Virus record (IMG/VR): IMGVR_UViG_3300044642_000468
Location: 1-60,279 of that record
DNA: 60,279 bases
Direction: 5' to 3' (one strand)
From: a virus
This document shows positions 1 to 9,650 of this stretch, in pieces. Below the pieces are notes generated by a model, which was not told the origin of the DNA, searched no databases, and saw only the letters and a program-made list of their open reading frames with translations. The translations under genes and the position numbers were made by a program. Every line of letters begins with the position of its first letter. Positions within the stretch are counted from its first letter, which is position 1.

Positions 1-2830
1 GAACCTGACGAGCCATCTGTCCCGCTAGTTCCTGAAGAACCGTCAGTACCACTTGTTCCTGAACTTCCTGAAGAACCGCTAGTCCCTGAAGAACCATCCG
101 TTCCACTTGTTCCTGAAGAACCATCTGTACCTGAACTTCCACTAGTTCCTGAACTTCCACTAGTTCCTGAAGAACCATCTGTTCCTGAACTACCGTCAGT
201 TCCGCTAGTTCCTGAAGAACCATCAACACCACTTAATCCACTTGAACCCGAGGTTCCTGAACTACCATCTGTCCCACTTGTACCTGATGTACCGCTAGTT
301 CCTGAAGAGCCGTCTGTACCTGATGTACCACTAGTTCCTGAAGAACCATCAGTTCCTGAACTCCCACTAGTCCCTGAAGAACCGTCAGTTCCGCTTGTAC
401 CTGAAGAACCATCAACACCGCTTAATCCGCTTGACCCCGATGTTCCTGAAGAACCATCAGTTCCGCTAGTTCCTGAACTACCGTCAGTACCCGAACTTCC
501 ACTTGTTCCCGATGACCCATCTGTTCCTGAAGTACCTGATGAACCATCTGTCCCTGAAGTACCTGAAGAACCATCTGTTCCACTAGTACCTGAACTACCA
601 TCTGTTCCACTTGTTCCTGAGGAACCGCCTGAACCTGAAGAACCGCTTGTACCAGAACTTCCACTTGTACCTGAAGAACCATCAGTACCCGAACTTCCAC
701 TTGTACCTGAAGAACCATCAGTTCCGCTTGTTCCTGAAGAACCATCAGTACCGCTAGTTCCTGAAGAACCACTTGACCCCGATGTTCCTGAAGTACCTGA
801 ACTACCGTCAGTACCGCTAGTTCCTGATGAACCATCTGTTCCTGAAGTACCTGAACTTCCACTTGTTCCTGAAGAACCATCTGTTCCTGAAGTACCTGAA
901 GAACCATCAACACCACTTAATCCACTTGAACCTGATGTTCCACTTGTTCCTGAAGAACCATCTGTTCCGCTTGTTCCACTAGTACCTGAAGAACCATCAG
1001 TTCCGCTTGTTCCTGAAGAACCATCAGTACCGCTAGTTCCTGAAGAACCGTCTGTTCCGCTTGTTCCTGAAGAACCGTCAACACCACTTAATCCACTTGA
1101 ACCTGATGTTCCACTTGTTCCCGATGACCCATCTGTTCCGCTAGTTCCACTTGTTCCTGATGAACCATCTGTTCCGCTAGTTCCTGAAGAACCGTTAGTA
1201 CCACTAGTTCCTGATGAACCATCTGTTCCTGAACTACCGCTTGTCCCTGATGAACCATCTGTTCCGCTTGTTCCTGAAGAACCTGACGTACCATTAGTTC
1301 CGTTAACACCACTAATTCCACTTGAACCCGAGGTACCACTTGAACCATCGGTACCACTTGTTCCTGAACTACCGTCAGTTCCACTTGTTCCTGAAGAACC
1401 ATCAGTTCCTGAAGTACCTGAACTCCCACTTGTTCCTGAAGAACCGCTAGTCCCTGAAGAACCATCCGTTCCACTTGTTCCTGAAGAACCATCTGTTCCT
1501 GAACTTCCGCTTGTTCCTGAACTACCGTCAGTTCCGCTAGTTCCTGATGAACCATCTGTTCCTGAACTACCGTCAGTTCCACTTGTTCCTGAAGAACCAT
1601 CAACACCACTTAATCCGCTTGAACCCGAAGTGCCTGAACTTCCGTCAGTTCCACTTGTTCCTGATGAACCATCTGTTCCTGAACTTCCGCTAGTTCCTGA
1701 TGAACCATCTGTTCCTGAAGTTCCTGAACTACCGTCAGTTCCGCTTGTACCTGAACTACCATCTGTACCACTTGAGCCCGATGTTCCTGAAGAACCATCT
1801 GTTCCACTAGTTCCTGATGAACCATCTGTTCCTGAACTACCGTCAGTACCGCTTGTTCCTGAAGAACCGTCAATACCACTAGTTCCTGAACTACCGTCAG
1901 TTCCACTTGTACCTGAACTACCGTCAGTTCCACTTGTACCTGAACTACCATTGGTACCACTTGTTCCGCTTGAGCCCGATGTTCCTGAAGAACCATCTGT
2001 TCCTGATGTTCCTGAAGACCCACTATTTCCTGACGTACCTGAACTACCATCGGTCCCACTAATACCTGAAGTCCCTGAAGAACCATTAACACCACTTATA
2101 CCACTAGACCCTGAAGTTCCCGAAGAACCATCAGCACCTGAAGTTCCCGAACTACCGTCAGTTCCTGAAGTTCCTGAAGAACCGTCAATCCCACTTGTTC
2201 CTGAAGAACCTGACGTTCCTGAAGAACCGTCAGTCCCACTTGTTCCTGAACTACCATCAGTACCTGAAGTACCTGATGAACCATCAGTACCCGAACTTCC
2301 ACTAGTCCCTGAAGAGCCGTTAGTCCCTGAAGAGCCGTTAGTCCCTGAAGAGCCGTTAGTTCCTGAAGAACCACTACTACCAGAAGAACCACTACTACCT
2401 GACGTACCCGATGTTCCTGATGAACCACTTTCACCCGAAGAACCCGATGAACCCGATGAACCGTTAGTTCCTGAAGAACCGTTAGTTCCTGAAGAACCGT
2501 TAGTTCCTGAAGAACCACTACTACCAGAAGAACCACTTGAACCTGAACTTCCTGATGAACCACTTGAACCTGAACTTCCTGATGAACCACTTGTTCCACT
2601 AGAACCTGATATTCCTGAAGTACCACTTGAACCTGATGTTCCTTTAGTTCCTGAACTACCCGAAGAACCGCTACTTCCTGATGTTCCACTACTTCCTGAA
2701 GAACCACTTAAACCTGAAGTACCATTTTGACCACTTGAACCTGACGAACCATTAACACCACTTGTTCCTGATGAACCATTAACACCACTTGTTCCTGCAG
2801 TACCTGAAGTACCAGCAAGGGATAGAGCAT
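1..2830. repeat. Degenerate 9-bp (Gly-X-Y) tandem repeat with higher-order units
   Basis: About 2.8 kb is built from 9-bp codon triplets for Gly-Ser/Thr-Ser/Asp. A variant block coding GLSGVDG (GLSGVN or similar in older copies) recurs near 230, 420, 915, 1090, 1310, 1610 and 2095. This suggests that blocks of 170-500 bp were duplicated as units. The right end of the array (2300-2700) is more uniform in short runs coding GTNGSSG. Confidence 0.85.
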
Positions 2831-2972
2831 CCGCAATTTGTTGGATACTTGCTTTATATGATGAACCTGCGGGGTTTTGTGATGTATCACCCGTAATGAC
2901 AATGTGTACAATGTCATCTGGAGATACTATCGGAGCTTGGGTTCTGTCGGTCAGTCTTTGATAATTCGGCAT
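1..2972 (-). CDS. Collagen-like Gly-X-Y repeat protein, probable tail fibre (3' end outside window)
   Basis: The minus-strand frame opens at an ATG at 2972 and stays open to the window edge, giving at least 990 residues. The first 50 or so residues are a non-repetitive head containing DDIVHIVITGDTS, probably the attachment domain. After that nearly every third residue is Gly, with triplets such as GSS, GTS, GTD and GVN. The triplet phase at the ATG end and at position 1 is the same, so I see no frameshift. Such proteins form trimeric collagen-like shafts in phage fibres. A GLSGVDG-type insert recurs about seven times, marking a longer repeat period. The C-terminal tip is outside the window. 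A TATTTAT box lies just upstream. Function is inferred from the repeat and the neighbouring adhesins. Confidence 0.9.
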   Translation of the reverse strand, partial: MPNYQRLTDRTQAPIVSPDDIVHIVITGDTSQNPAGSSYKASIQQIADALSLAGTSGTAGTSGVNGSSGTSGVNGSSGSSGQNGTSGLSGSSGSSGTSGSSGSSGSSGTKGTSGSSGTSGISGSSGTSGSSGSSGSSGSSGSSGSSGSSGSSGSSGTNGSSGTNGSSGTNGSSGSSGSSGESGSSGTSGTSGSSGSSGSSGSSGTNGSSGTNGSSGTNGSSGTSGSSGTDGSSGTSGTDGSSGTSGTDGSSGTSGSSGTSGIDGSSGTSGTDGSSGTSGADGSSGTSGSSGISGVNGSSGTSGISGTDGSSGTSGNSGSSGTSGTDGSSGTSGSSGTSGTNGSSGTSGTDGSSGTSGTDGSSGTSGIDGSSGTSGTDGSSGTDGSSGTSGTDGSSGTSGSSGTDGSSGTSGTDGSSGTSGTDGSSGTSGSSGTDGSSGTSGTDGSSGTSGSSGLSGVDGSSGTSGTDGSSGTDGSSGTSGTDGSSGTSGSSGTDGSSGTSGTDGSSGTSGSSGTSGSSGTSGTDGSSGTSGTDGSSGTSGTDGSSGTSGSSGISGVNGTNGTSGSSGTSGTDGSSGTSGSSGTDGSSGTSGTNGSSGTSGTDGSSGTSGTSGTDGSSGTSGTSGSSGLSGVDGSSGTSGTDGSSGTSGTDGSSGTSGTDGSSGTSGTSGTDGSSGTSGTSGSSGLSGVDGSSGTSGTDGSSGTSGSSGTSGTDGSSGTSGTDGSSGTSGTSGSSGSSGTSGTDGSSGTSGTDGSSGTSGSSGTDGSSGTSGSSGTSGSSGSGGSSGTSGTDGSSGTSGTDGSSGTSGTDGSSGTSGTDGSSGTSGSSGTDGSSGTSGTDGSSGTSGSSGLSGVDGSSGTSGTDGSSGTSGSSGTDGSSGTSGTSGTDGSSGTSGTSGTSGTDGSSGTSGSSGLSGVDGSSGTSGTDGSSGTDGSSGTSGSSGTSGSSGTDGSSGTSGTDGSSGTSGSSGSSGTSGTDGSSGTSGTDGSSG

Positions 2973-2988
2973 CTTTTTAGTCTATATG

Positions 2989-2997
2989 TATAAATAT
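2989..2997 (-). promoter_or_regulatory. Putative late promoter box (TATTTAT type)
   Basis: Read on the minus strand this is ATATTTATA, 17 nt before the ATG of the collagen-like gene. The same box precedes most structural genes in the window. Assignment to the gp55-like late sigma factor is inference. Confidence 0.5.
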
Positions 2998-3019
2998 GAA
3001 TCTTTTCATAATTTGGTTT

Positions 3020-3322
3020 TTATTGGTCTTCGAATATATAAATATTTGCATCCATGAAAATAAAGATTTCTCCGTCTTGATAAATCTTACCTTTCTCGTC
3101 ACAATAAATTATTCCGAACTTTTCGCACCCCAAAGAGTCTATGATTTTTATTCCAACGGCGGGGGCTGAATTGAATGTGGTTGGTAGTACAATAGATATT
3201 GATGGAGGTACTTGAGTGTTAATAGTTGAAATTAAAACACATTGATTCCCATACACATCACACGCATATAAATCATACGGTAATGTAACTCCAGAAACTC
3301 CAGTAATCTCAATTTGTGTCAT
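3020..3322 (-). CDS. Small hypothetical virion-associated protein (100 aa)
   Basis: I do not recognise a family. The protein starts MTQIEITGVSGV and is rich in beta-forming residues with several Cys (YACDVYGNQC, LGCEKFGIIYC). That is compatible with a compact beta-sandwich. It has no signal peptide or membrane segment. It lies between the collagen-like gene and the LamG-like adhesin on the same strand, so a minor tail-tip or fibre-associated role is likely. Its ATG lies only 5 nt after a TATTTAT box, which predicts a leaderless message. Confidence 0.7.
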   Translation of the reverse strand: MTQIEITGVSGVTLPYDLYACDVYGNQCVLISTINTQVPPSISIVLPTTFNSAPAVGIKIIDSLGCEKFGIIYCDEKGKIYQDGEIFIFMDANIYIFEDQ

Positions 3323-3324
3323 AT

Positions 3325-3335
3325 TGAATAAATAG
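3325..3335 (-). promoter_or_regulatory. Putative late promoter box, leaderless geometry
   Basis: On the minus strand the sequence reads CTATTTATTCA followed by ATATG, so the start codon is 5 nt after TATTTAT. No Shine-Dalgarno sequence fits in that gap. Confidence 0.5.
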
Positions 3336-3365
3336 TTAGTATTTACTTTAACTCTTTTTTAAAAC

Positions 3366-3390
3366 AAAAAATCCCCCAAGGGTTGGAGGA
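3366..3390 (-). terminator. Intrinsic terminator after the LamG-like gene
   Basis: On the minus strand a 7-bp stem CCUCCAA/UUGGGGG (one G-U pair) with a 3-nt loop is followed by a run of six U. It sits 24 nt past the stop codon at 3414. Confidence 0.8.
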
Positions 3391-3413
3391 CTTTATTTAT
3401 GTTTTTATAGTTA

Positions 3414-4448
3414 TTAATAAGGAGTGTCAGAACTACGTGTTATTGCCCCAACAATAACGGTACTACCTAAATTACTAAGGTCTTGTTGAAAAGAGGGTGA
3501 ATTTAATGAGTCAATTAAAAGAACACAGTCACCATCATTAATTTGATTAGTGGACGCACCTCCGTAAGGATTTGCACCTTGTATTGGTAATAATGAACTT
3601 TTGGGGGTTGTAAACCCACTTGTATATACAATATTTCTACATATCCTTATATCAGTAAGTTTCGCATCTAAAAAATTACTACTCGATAGTAAAGAGCCAA
3701 AATAAATTAAACCAATAGTGTTACTAATCAGAGTGTTAGGTATTCCAACGGCAGTTTTGTCATTACCATCAAAATAGACTTTAACTTGACCATTGTCACA
3801 TGTAATTGCAATGTGTTGCCAAACATTTGTTGACAATGGTAGAGATATCGCATTACCAGTGGATAATCCGTGAAGACAACTATCTGATGGGTCAATATAT
3901 AAATTTAAATCACCACCACCAAATGAAGCACTTTGACTAAATATGTATTGGTTACTACCTGTTGATACTGGATTTCCAAAATACCAAAATTCAATTGTAA
4001 AGAATTCATTAACTGTACCAATATGAGTAGGAATAATCCTTGCCGTATTAGAACTATTTGGAAATATTAACGAACCTGGATTTACTTCCCAAGAAGACCA
4101 ATGTCCAAAACCGTTCATCCAAATATACGCCTCGTCACCTGTTGTGTAAGTTTTACTACTAACAAATCCCGCCTTTTCAACAAATGAAATTTCATTTAAC
4201 GACAACGACCTCCAAAATCCTACATACGCAGAAATCCCTAACGGATTTGGTTGTGTTCCTGTTGGAACTGAGTGAGCGATTACATACCCAAGGTCTTCAT
4301 CGGGTCCGTTCCACCATTGAATTCCACCTGGTTGTAATGTGTAGTCTTGGTCGTCAACCCCAATAGTTAATGTACTATTAAATACTCGGATAGCCCCATT
4401 GATTAGTGATAATGTTGGATTATATGCAAATGGTCTTGATGTTGACAT
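3414..4448 (-). CDS. Tail fibre / adhesin with LamG-like (concanavalin A-like) domain
   Basis: The protein has 344 residues. The second half matches the LamG or laminin-G-3 pattern: FFTIEFWYFGNP near residue 150, then WQHIAITCDNGQVKVYFDGN near 210, then IYFGSLL and DAKLTDIRICRNIVY. These are the usual beta-jelly-roll signatures of a carbohydrate-binding domain. The first half (WWNGPDEDLGYVIAHSV, VGFWRSLSLNEISFV) is a separate domain that I do not recognise. The gene has its own TATTTAT box and terminator, so it is probably a separate late transcript. The likely role is binding a surface glycan. Confidence 0.75.
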   Translation of the reverse strand: MSTSRPFAYNPTLSLINGAIRVFNSTLTIGVDDQDYTLQPGGIQWWNGPDEDLGYVIAHSVPTGTQPNPLGISAYVGFWRSLSLNEISFVEKAGFVSSKTYTTGDEAYIWMNGFGHWSSWEVNPGSLIFPNSSNTARIIPTHIGTVNEFFTIEFWYFGNPVSTGSNQYIFSQSASFGGGDLNLYIDPSDSCLHGLSTGNAISLPLSTNVWQHIAITCDNGQVKVYFDGNDKTAVGIPNTLISNTIGLIYFGSLLSSSNFLDAKLTDIRICRNIVYTSGFTTPKSSLLPIQGANPYGGASTNQINDGDCVLLIDSLNSPSFQQDLSNLGSTVIVGAITRSSDTPY

Positions 4449-4464
4449 AGTTTTTTTTTTATTT

Positions 4465-4474
4465 AATAAATATC
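4465..4474 (-). promoter_or_regulatory. Putative late promoter box
   Basis: On the minus strand this reads GATATTTATT, about 16 nt before the ATG at 4448, followed by an A-rich leader. Confidence 0.5.
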
Positions 4475-4505
4475 TTTTATTTTTATTTTATTCTTAAACT
4501 TAATA

Positions 4506-5003
4506 TTATAAACCAATTGTTGGTGTTACACAAGGGGTGCGAGTTAATGTTGGTGTTGGTCTTGGAGCACGAGTTGGTTTTGGGGTTGGTGTTGGGGTGG
4601 CGCAAGGGTCAAAAGTAGGGGTTGGTGTTGGGTGTAGTGTTGGAGTTGGTGTTTTGGTTGGTTTAGGCGTTTTAGTTGGTTGTGGGGGGCAAGGAGTGTC
4701 TGTTGGTGTTGGTGTTGGCGTACTTGTAGGAATAGGAGTTGGGGTACTTGTAGGTGTTGGTGTAGGTGTTGGTGATGGAATTGGTCTAACAACAGTTAAG
4801 AAGTTAGGGCAGTCAGAATTAATAACTAATATAGTATAAACACCATAAACCTCTCTTGGGGGAGTTAATAAGTTAGGTTCAAATAAAAAAGGTAATAATA
4901 CATCACCTAAATTAATAGCGTCCATACTGTTGTCAGGTTTAAAAACAACATTAGCAATTTGACCATTATAATTGATACTAGATATTACAATTGTTTCATT
5001 CAT
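4506..5003 (-). CDS. Thr/Pro-rich linker protein, virion-associated
   Basis: The protein has 165 residues. Residues 1-75 form a small non-repetitive domain ([19 protein letters not shown]) and the rest is a Pro-Thr linker of [11 protein letters not shown] and TPKPTKTP type. It ends in a short tail with Cys residues. The start codon overlaps the stop of the larger upstream gene by 4 nt (ATGA), so the two are translationally coupled. Such linkers occur in fibres and in O-glycosylated extracellular proteins; glycosylation by the phage enzymes at 10.8-21.9 kb is only a hypothesis. No enzyme motif is present. Confidence 0.75.
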   Translation of the reverse strand: MNETIVISSINYNGQIANVVFKPDNSMDAINLGDVLLPFLFEPNLLTPPREVYGVYTILVINSDCPNFLTVVRPIPSPTPTPTPTSTPTPIPTSTPTPTPTDTPCPPQPTKTPKPTKTPTPTLHPTPTPTFDPCATPTPTPKPTRAPRPTPTLTRTPCVTPTIGL

Positions 5004-8000
5004 ATACTTAAATTATTTGGGTCACAATCACAATTGATATCAACAACTGTTACAGTTCCTCCACCATTAAGTTTAATTACATTGATGGCACATTTATAAG
5101 TTATGGTAACATATAATGGTACATCAATAACTTCGACAGTATTATCACAATATAAAATTTGATACGTTGAACCAGTTCCAGGTCCAAATCCACTATATAA
5201 TTGGAATGTTTTGCAACAAGATGAACAATCTCCAATAACCGTATACGTCAGAAAATTTATATGCTGTATTCCTGCACCGCCTCCATATAGACAACTACCT
5301 ATAATATTTGGTAGTGGTACCCAATTATTCATTCCCCCAATTGGTGTAAGACTATTTATAGGAAGATATGCGAGTGGGTTAGGTAATGGATAATATGTGG
5401 ACATATCCTCTAAAATCCAATAATTATTTATATTATCCCAAGAAATCCTCATTAATACGGTGGGTGGGGCGATAGAGTAATAAGTGAAATAATATGATGA
5501 TTTACCATTAATCTGAGTTGAAGGACTTATATTTGATGGTAATGCAATTGTACCAGTACAATCCGTTAAATCATCAATAAAACGAATACACTCTCCAGGT
5601 GTATAAACCGTAGGTGTAGGTGTAGGTGTAGGTGTTGGTGTTGAAGTTGGTGTTGAAGTTGGTGTTGAAGTGTTAGTCGGTGTTGGTGTTGGGGTGTTAG
5701 TTGGTGTTGGGGTCGGTGAATATGTGGTTGTAGTTGTTGTTAAATTTGAGGTTGTAGTTGTTGTTGTTAAATTTGAGGTTGTAGTTGTTGTCGTTAAATT
5801 TGAGGTTGTTGTTGTCGTTGTGGTTAAATTTGTGGTGGTGGTTGTTGTTGTTTCTCCAGATATTTGGTATGTAAAGTCGTTAGGTAAACAAACCGATGTC
5901 GAGCAGTCAGGACAATCAGGGTTAAACATTCTGAAAGTATTTTTTAATAAATTAAAGTTGTGTTTTACCTCAGGAGCCGATAATGGGGTAACATACATTC
6001 TAAATTGTGAAATGGCACCATCAAAAGTTCCCGCAAAATTCTGTTCAATTAATATATTAGTTTTTAACCCATTAAATGTTGTCCCCGATAAATCATTAAT
6101 TGGGAAATTTTCAGGGTCTTGAATATAAGGTCCGTAAGGTTGCGTCATAGATGAAAAAGTTAAATTTTCTCTAAGTCCTTGGGTACCTCCACCCCACGAT
6201 ATATTAAATGGAACACCAACTTGTTTTTCTTTGTCGGTATCTAACCCTCTTGGGATAATCTCCTCAAAATTTTCAATTGTATGAAATAATTTACCATTAA
6301 CGTAAATCTTAAGTCTCCCATTTCGATATAATTTATCAATTAACCATTTTTCATTTAATCTAACCAACTCAATTTGTTCTGATGTTTTACCACCAATTTG
6401 AGTGTATGGTATTGTAATTAATGATGTTGCATTATTTGCTAATGATTCTAAATAAAGTTTTTCAGTTATATCACCAAGTCCTCCTCGATACCATAAATCA
6501 CACGTATCTAACCATGTATATCTTTCCCATACCGCATCTACTTGAAACCAATGTTCCTCCTCTAACCACGCGGGATTCTCTAATAAACATGTAGGGTAAA
6601 TTGGGGGTGTACAATAATCAACAATAGTGTGTCCTGTAGTGTACGTAATTCCACTTGTTTCACAAGAACCCGTAGTAACACAGTCTCCTGTGAATTTTAA
6701 CATTCTAACTCCGATACCAGGATTTTTTGGGTCACCACATAATCTAAAAGATAATGCGTTTGACATAGAATCATATATTGGATTTGTTTCACAAGTATTT
6801 TCGATTGATGTAAATCCTGTATTACAGTTATAACAAGTTGTGGTTGTTGTACAAACATCACATGATGGTGTGCAAACAGGTGGTAGTTCACAATCAGGTA
6901 TTGGCGTTGGAGGGGGTGTTGGTGTTGGTGTTGGGATAATTATAGTGTCGCATATGTGTGTTTGACATTCCCACCCACAAGTTTCACAAGGGTCTAAATT
7001 ACAATCACAACCACAAGTAATTTTCTTTTCTGGGTCTCCATTACAACTACTACACCCATAATTAACGTGAGGGTCATGAATATTATTTACTGACCTTGGC
7101 GGATAAACAAATACACATCTACTATCCGTAATTGTTCTATTACAACAAGCACATGTTTGTAGTTGAGTTAGACCTGATGTTACTCGATTGTACCCCGAAA
7201 AACACAATGGACTACCACTGGCGTGGTGATAAAATTTATTTTCAGCTCTAGTTCCAAAATAAAAAAAAGTATTCTTATTGTTTGGATAAATTTCATTAAG
7301 AGTTGTTTCATTAGGTAATGGAGAATACTCATTGATAAGTCTTGGTTTCAAAACCATTTCAACGGACCATCCTTTATTCATTCTTTCAGGAAAAATCTCA
7401 TAATCAAAACCAAATAATTTATAAAACCCTTGATAAAAACCACCATATAATTCGTGGTATCTACCCTCAAAAGGGCTTGATTTACTAACCACTTCGTATA
7501 AAACGGTTTTATTAAACCCCGAAAATCTTACGTTAGGTAAATTGGTGTGACCTGTAACTTGATGTAACTTTAATCTTCGGTCGTAATACATTCTATTGAA
7601 TTTTAAATAATCAGAATATAAACCTTTAGTGAATGTTATCGTTTCACCCGTCATTTGGTTGACTAATCCGTTGTCAACACCTGTTAACCCAATATCACAT
7701 GATGTTGATGATGAGTAACAAGTCAAATCATCATTATTTGGATTGTAATAATTTTGAGATACAAAAATATTATTATTATTGTATTGTTTATATGAAAGTG
7801 TTTGGTTTTGAACACTTAAAGGATTGTTAATGTCAAAATAAACAGGAAGTCGGTTTCCGTATGTTTGTGCAATCAAATATGGGGAGAAAACAACCTCTTG
7901 ATTGTAGTCTTGTTCATCTGAGGTCAAAGACATATCATTGGAATCTAAATTAAGTTTTAGAGACCAATTTGAGCGGACGTATTGATTTATATTTTGACTT

Positions 8001-8005
8001 GCCAT
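5000..8005 (-). CDS. Large multidomain tail/adhesin protein with LamG-like, Cys-rich and Thr-rich segments
   Basis: The protein has 1001 residues. An N-terminal half ([12 protein letters not shown] near 210, [12 protein letters not shown]) has the look of a concanavalin A-like fold that resumes near 560-690 ([31 protein letters not shown]). A Cys-dense insert lies at about 285-400 ([25 protein letters not shown]). A run of TTTTTTSNL repeats and PTPTPTNTP linker covers about 715-785, and a further Cys-containing domain follows. The Cys pattern could bind metal or form disulphides after export. The size and neighbours suggest a main host-recognition protein. The next gene overlaps its stop codon. 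Confidence 0.75.
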   Translation of the reverse strand: MASQNINQYVRSNWSLKLNLDSNDMSLTSDEQDYNQEVVFSPYLIAQTYGNRLPVYFDINNPLSVQNQTLSYKQYNNNNIFVSQNYYNPNNDDLTCYSSSTSCDIGLTGVDNGLVNQMTGETITFTKGLYSDYLKFNRMYYDRRLKLHQVTGHTNLPNVRFSGFNKTVLYEVVSKSSPFEGRYHELYGGFYQGFYKLFGFDYEIFPERMNKGWSVEMVLKPRLINEYSPLPNETTLNEIYPNNKNTFFYFGTRAENKFYHHASGSPLCFSGYNRVTSGLTQLQTCACCNRTITDSRCVFVYPPRSVNNIHDPHVNYGCSSCNGDPEKKITCGCDCNLDPCETCGWECQTHICDTIIIPTPTPTPPPTPIPDCELPPVCTPSCDVCTTTTTCYNCNTGFTSIENTCETNPIYDSMSNALSFRLCGDPKNPGIGVRMLKFTGDCVTTGSCETSGITYTTGHTIVDYCTPPIYPTCLLENPAWLEEEHWFQVDAVWERYTWLDTCDLWYRGGLGDITEKLYLESLANNATSLITIPYTQIGGKTSEQIELVRLNEKWLIDKLYRNGRLKIYVNGKLFHTIENFEEIIPRGLDTDKEKQVGVPFNISWGGGTQGLRENLTFSSMTQPYGPYIQDPENFPINDLSGTTFNGLKTNILIEQNFAGTFDGAISQFRMYVTPLSAPEVKHNFNLLKNTFRMFNPDCPDCSTSVCLPNDFTYQISGETTTTTTTNLTTTTTTTSNLTTTTTTSNLTTTTTTSNLTTTTTTYSPTPTPTNTPTPTPTNTSTPTSTPTSTPTPTPTPTPTVYTPGECIRFIDDLTDCTGTIALPSNISPSTQINGKSSYYFTYYSIAPPTVLMRISWDNINNYWILEDMSTYYPLPNPLAYLPINSLTPIGGMNNWVPLPNIIGSCLYGGGAGIQHINFLTYTVIGDCSSCCKTFQLYSGFGPGTGSTYQILYCDNTVEVIDVPLYVTITYKCAINVIKLNGGGTVTVVDINCDCDPNNLSI
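5625..5850. repeat. Low-complexity coding repeats (Thr-run and Pro-Thr linker)
   Basis: The DNA repeats GTTGTAGTTGTTGTT-like and GGTGTTGGTGTT-like units, coding poly-Thr blocks separated by SNL and a PTPTP linker on the minus strand. Copy number is likely to vary between related phages. Confidence 0.7.
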
Positions 8006-8013
8006 CTTTTTTA

Positions 8014-8023
8014 TGATAAATAC
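8014..8023 (-). promoter_or_regulatory. Putative late promoter box of the large adhesin
   Basis: On the minus strand this reads GTATTTATCA, 9 nt before the ATG at 8005. It faces away from a second box at 8035-8044, so the two form a divergent promoter pair within 50 bp. Confidence 0.5.
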
Positions 8024-8034
8024 TCTAAATCGAA

Positions 8035-8044
8035 GTATTTATTG
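8035..8044 (+). promoter_or_regulatory. Putative late promoter box for the 8056 gene
   Basis: The sequence GTATTTATTG lies 11 nt before the ATG at 8056, divergent to the minus-strand box 12 bp away. Confidence 0.5.
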
Positions 8045-8055
8045 GAAAATGTGTT

Positions 8056-8892
8056 ATGATAAATTTTAACAAAGAATACTACAGTAATAATTATTACTTC
8101 TTTTTAAAAGATAGAGGAGACCAAATCTCCTTATACTATTCTATTGCTGACACTTTAACCGAATCTAGAAAAAAAGACAAAAAAATGGACTTCGATAAAA
8201 AAGATTCGAAAAAAGTTAAAGATGTTGTAAATAATATTTTAAAATCAAAAGAAAAACAAACAACAATTGATATTGAGGATAAATTAAAAGGTGTAAAAAA
8301 ATCTTCGGGTGAGATTGGTGAGTTAGTTGATTCTGACGGAACTATGTTAAGTTCAAGAATTCCTTTGATAAATTTAACCCTTTCCCCAAGAAAAACAATG
8401 GACCAAACTGTTGTTATGGCTAGAACAACAAATGACCCTGTAACAAGAGGTTACCGTGTTTATTATGGTGAGAGTGAAGAAGAAAAAGAAAATATTGTGT
8501 CAGAAGTTGACTATTCAGAAGCCTTTGGATATGTTGAGACTGAAGGAAAAGATTTTAAAGAAACTATAAATATATTAAAAAAGATGGGTGTTGAGAATCC
8601 CGTACAAAGAGCAAAAGAATTTGGTAAATTACCCAAAGCTAAGAAAGTTGGTGGTAAATTAAAACAAAGACTTTCTGAAAAAGATAGTATTGAAGAACAA
8701 CAAAAAGAAAAAATGATTAAAATGGTTGAGGACATCTTAACTAAGAAATCTAAAGATAGTTCAGACGTTGTAAAACGTGATGAAAGCGTTAGTAAGATAT
8801 TAGTTAAAAATTTACAATCAATTAAAAAATTAGCAGATAAAGAAGGTATCAGTATTTCTAAATTAATTAACATATTAAAATCAAATGAATAA
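8056..8892 (+). CDS. Hypothetical protein, probable structural or assembly role
   Basis: The protein has 278 residues and I do not recognise it. It is Lys- and Glu-rich with predicted helical, coiled-coil-like stretches at both ends (KKDSKKVKDVVNNILKSKEK near 45-65, and the last 90 residues). A more globular middle lies near 100-160 (SRIPLINLTLSPRKTMDQ, TRGYRVYYGESEE). It opens a tightly packed plus-strand run; the next start codon overlaps its stop by 8 nt. No export signal or catalytic motif is visible. Confidence 0.7.
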   Translation: MINFNKEYYSNNYYFFLKDRGDQISLYYSIADTLTESRKKDKKMDFDKKDSKKVKDVVNNILKSKEKQTTIDIEDKLKGVKKSSGEIGELVDSDGTMLSSRIPLINLTLSPRKTMDQTVVMARTTNDPVTRGYRVYYGESEEEKENIVSEVDYSEAFGYVETEGKDFKETINILKKMGVENPVQRAKEFGKLPKAKKVGGKLKQRLSEKDSIEEQQKEKMIKMVEDILTKKSKDSSDVVKRDESVSKILVKNLQSIKKLADKEGISISKLINILKSNE

Positions 8893-9355
8893 AGATTTAT
8901 ATGGAAATAAATTTTCTCTACCTGAGGAGGTTGTAAGTTATTTACAACAGTGTCATGATGCCGCGGGAGGTGCTGACGAAAGTGTTGAGGGTTATAAGAG
9001 AAACAAAGAACTAAGAGATAGTCGTGAAGTTACATATCAACAATTAAAACGAATGAAAAATTGGTTTGATAAGTTTGAGGGTGACGAAAATGATTTATCT
9101 TATATTTTAAATGGGGGTCATTATGTTAAAAATTGGGTTCACAACACCTTAACTTCAATGAGAGATAATGTACACAATACTAAAAAGAATAAATCTGAGG
9201 TTTTACCTAATCAATTTATTCAGCCACATGAGAAGAATGACATGACAACGATTAATAGACCTAGTAAAAGTCACAAATCAACCGTTGATAAATATGACAC
9301 TGCTATCATGGAAAATTTAACTAGAATAAACGATTTAATTAAAAAAATAATATAA
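8885..9355 (+). CDS. Hypothetical protein (156 aa)
   Basis: Family not recognised. It begins MNKDLYGNKFSLPEEVV and has a helical region with NGGHYVKNWVHNTLTSMRDN near residue 80 and a C-terminal amphipathic helix (ENLTRINDLIKKII). It overlaps the preceding gene by 8 nt and is followed within 2 nt by the next, so it is co-translated with them. The context points to a minor virion or assembly protein. Confidence 0.7.
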   Translation: MNKDLYGNKFSLPEEVVSYLQQCHDAAGGADESVEGYKRNKELRDSREVTYQQLKRMKNWFDKFEGDENDLSYILNGGHYVKNWVHNTLTSMRDNVHNTKKNKSEVLPNQFIQPHEKNDMTTINRPSKSHKSTVDKYDTAIMENLTRINDLIKKII

Positions 9356-9356
9356 T

Positions 9357-9650
9357 ATGCCAACAACAGAACCAATTAGTTTCGAGCAACCTAAAAATGA
9401 TTTATCATCAATTGCTGAGATGGAGAGAGCAAAATTATTCCCAAAGAATGATTATAAACCAACAAACCAATATTCTGCGGTTAATCCTGACGCTATTGCC
9501 GATGGAGATGCTCAAGGTAAAGGTACTGGAGGATTTTTAGATGTTTATAATCAAGGTGCGGGAGCAATCCAAGACATTTTAGAGAGAAAGGCCGAGGTAG
9601 TTATTAATGAATTTAAACCCAACTCACCGTATACTACACCAAGTGCATAA
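9357..9650 (+). CDS. Hypothetical protein (97 aa)
   Basis: A small Gly- and Ala-containing protein, probably partly disordered (DAIADGDAQGKGTGGFLD near residue 45), with no recognisable motif. Its stop codon overlaps the ATG of the next gene by 1 nt. It belongs to the same operon-like run. Confidence 0.65.
   Translation: MPTTEPISFEQPKNDLSSIAEMERAKLFPKNDYKPTNQYSAVNPDAIADGDAQGKGTGGFLDVYNQGAGAIQDILERKAEVVINEFKPNSPYTTPSA

Noticed and set aside
233-2707. Minus-strand frames coding VLQEQ/VHQEL-type repeats
   Set aside because: They are the +1 shifted reading of the collagen-like gene; the repeat makes every frame long. Only the Gly-X-Y frame joins the unique N-terminal domain.
1630-2730. Plus-strand frame of 366 residues with PELPSVPLVPDEP-type repeats
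   Set aside because: It is the antisense reading of the Gly-X-Y repeat. The minus-strand frame is longer, starts with a non-repetitive domain and has an upstream promoter box.
4537-4839. Plus-strand Gly-Val repeat frame
   Set aside because: Antisense of the Pro-Thr linker coding region.
8511-8873. Minus-strand frame of 120 residues opposite the 8056 gene
   Set aside because: Ser/Leu/Ile-rich antisense of a Lys/Glu-rich gene, without promoter or neighbours on that strand.
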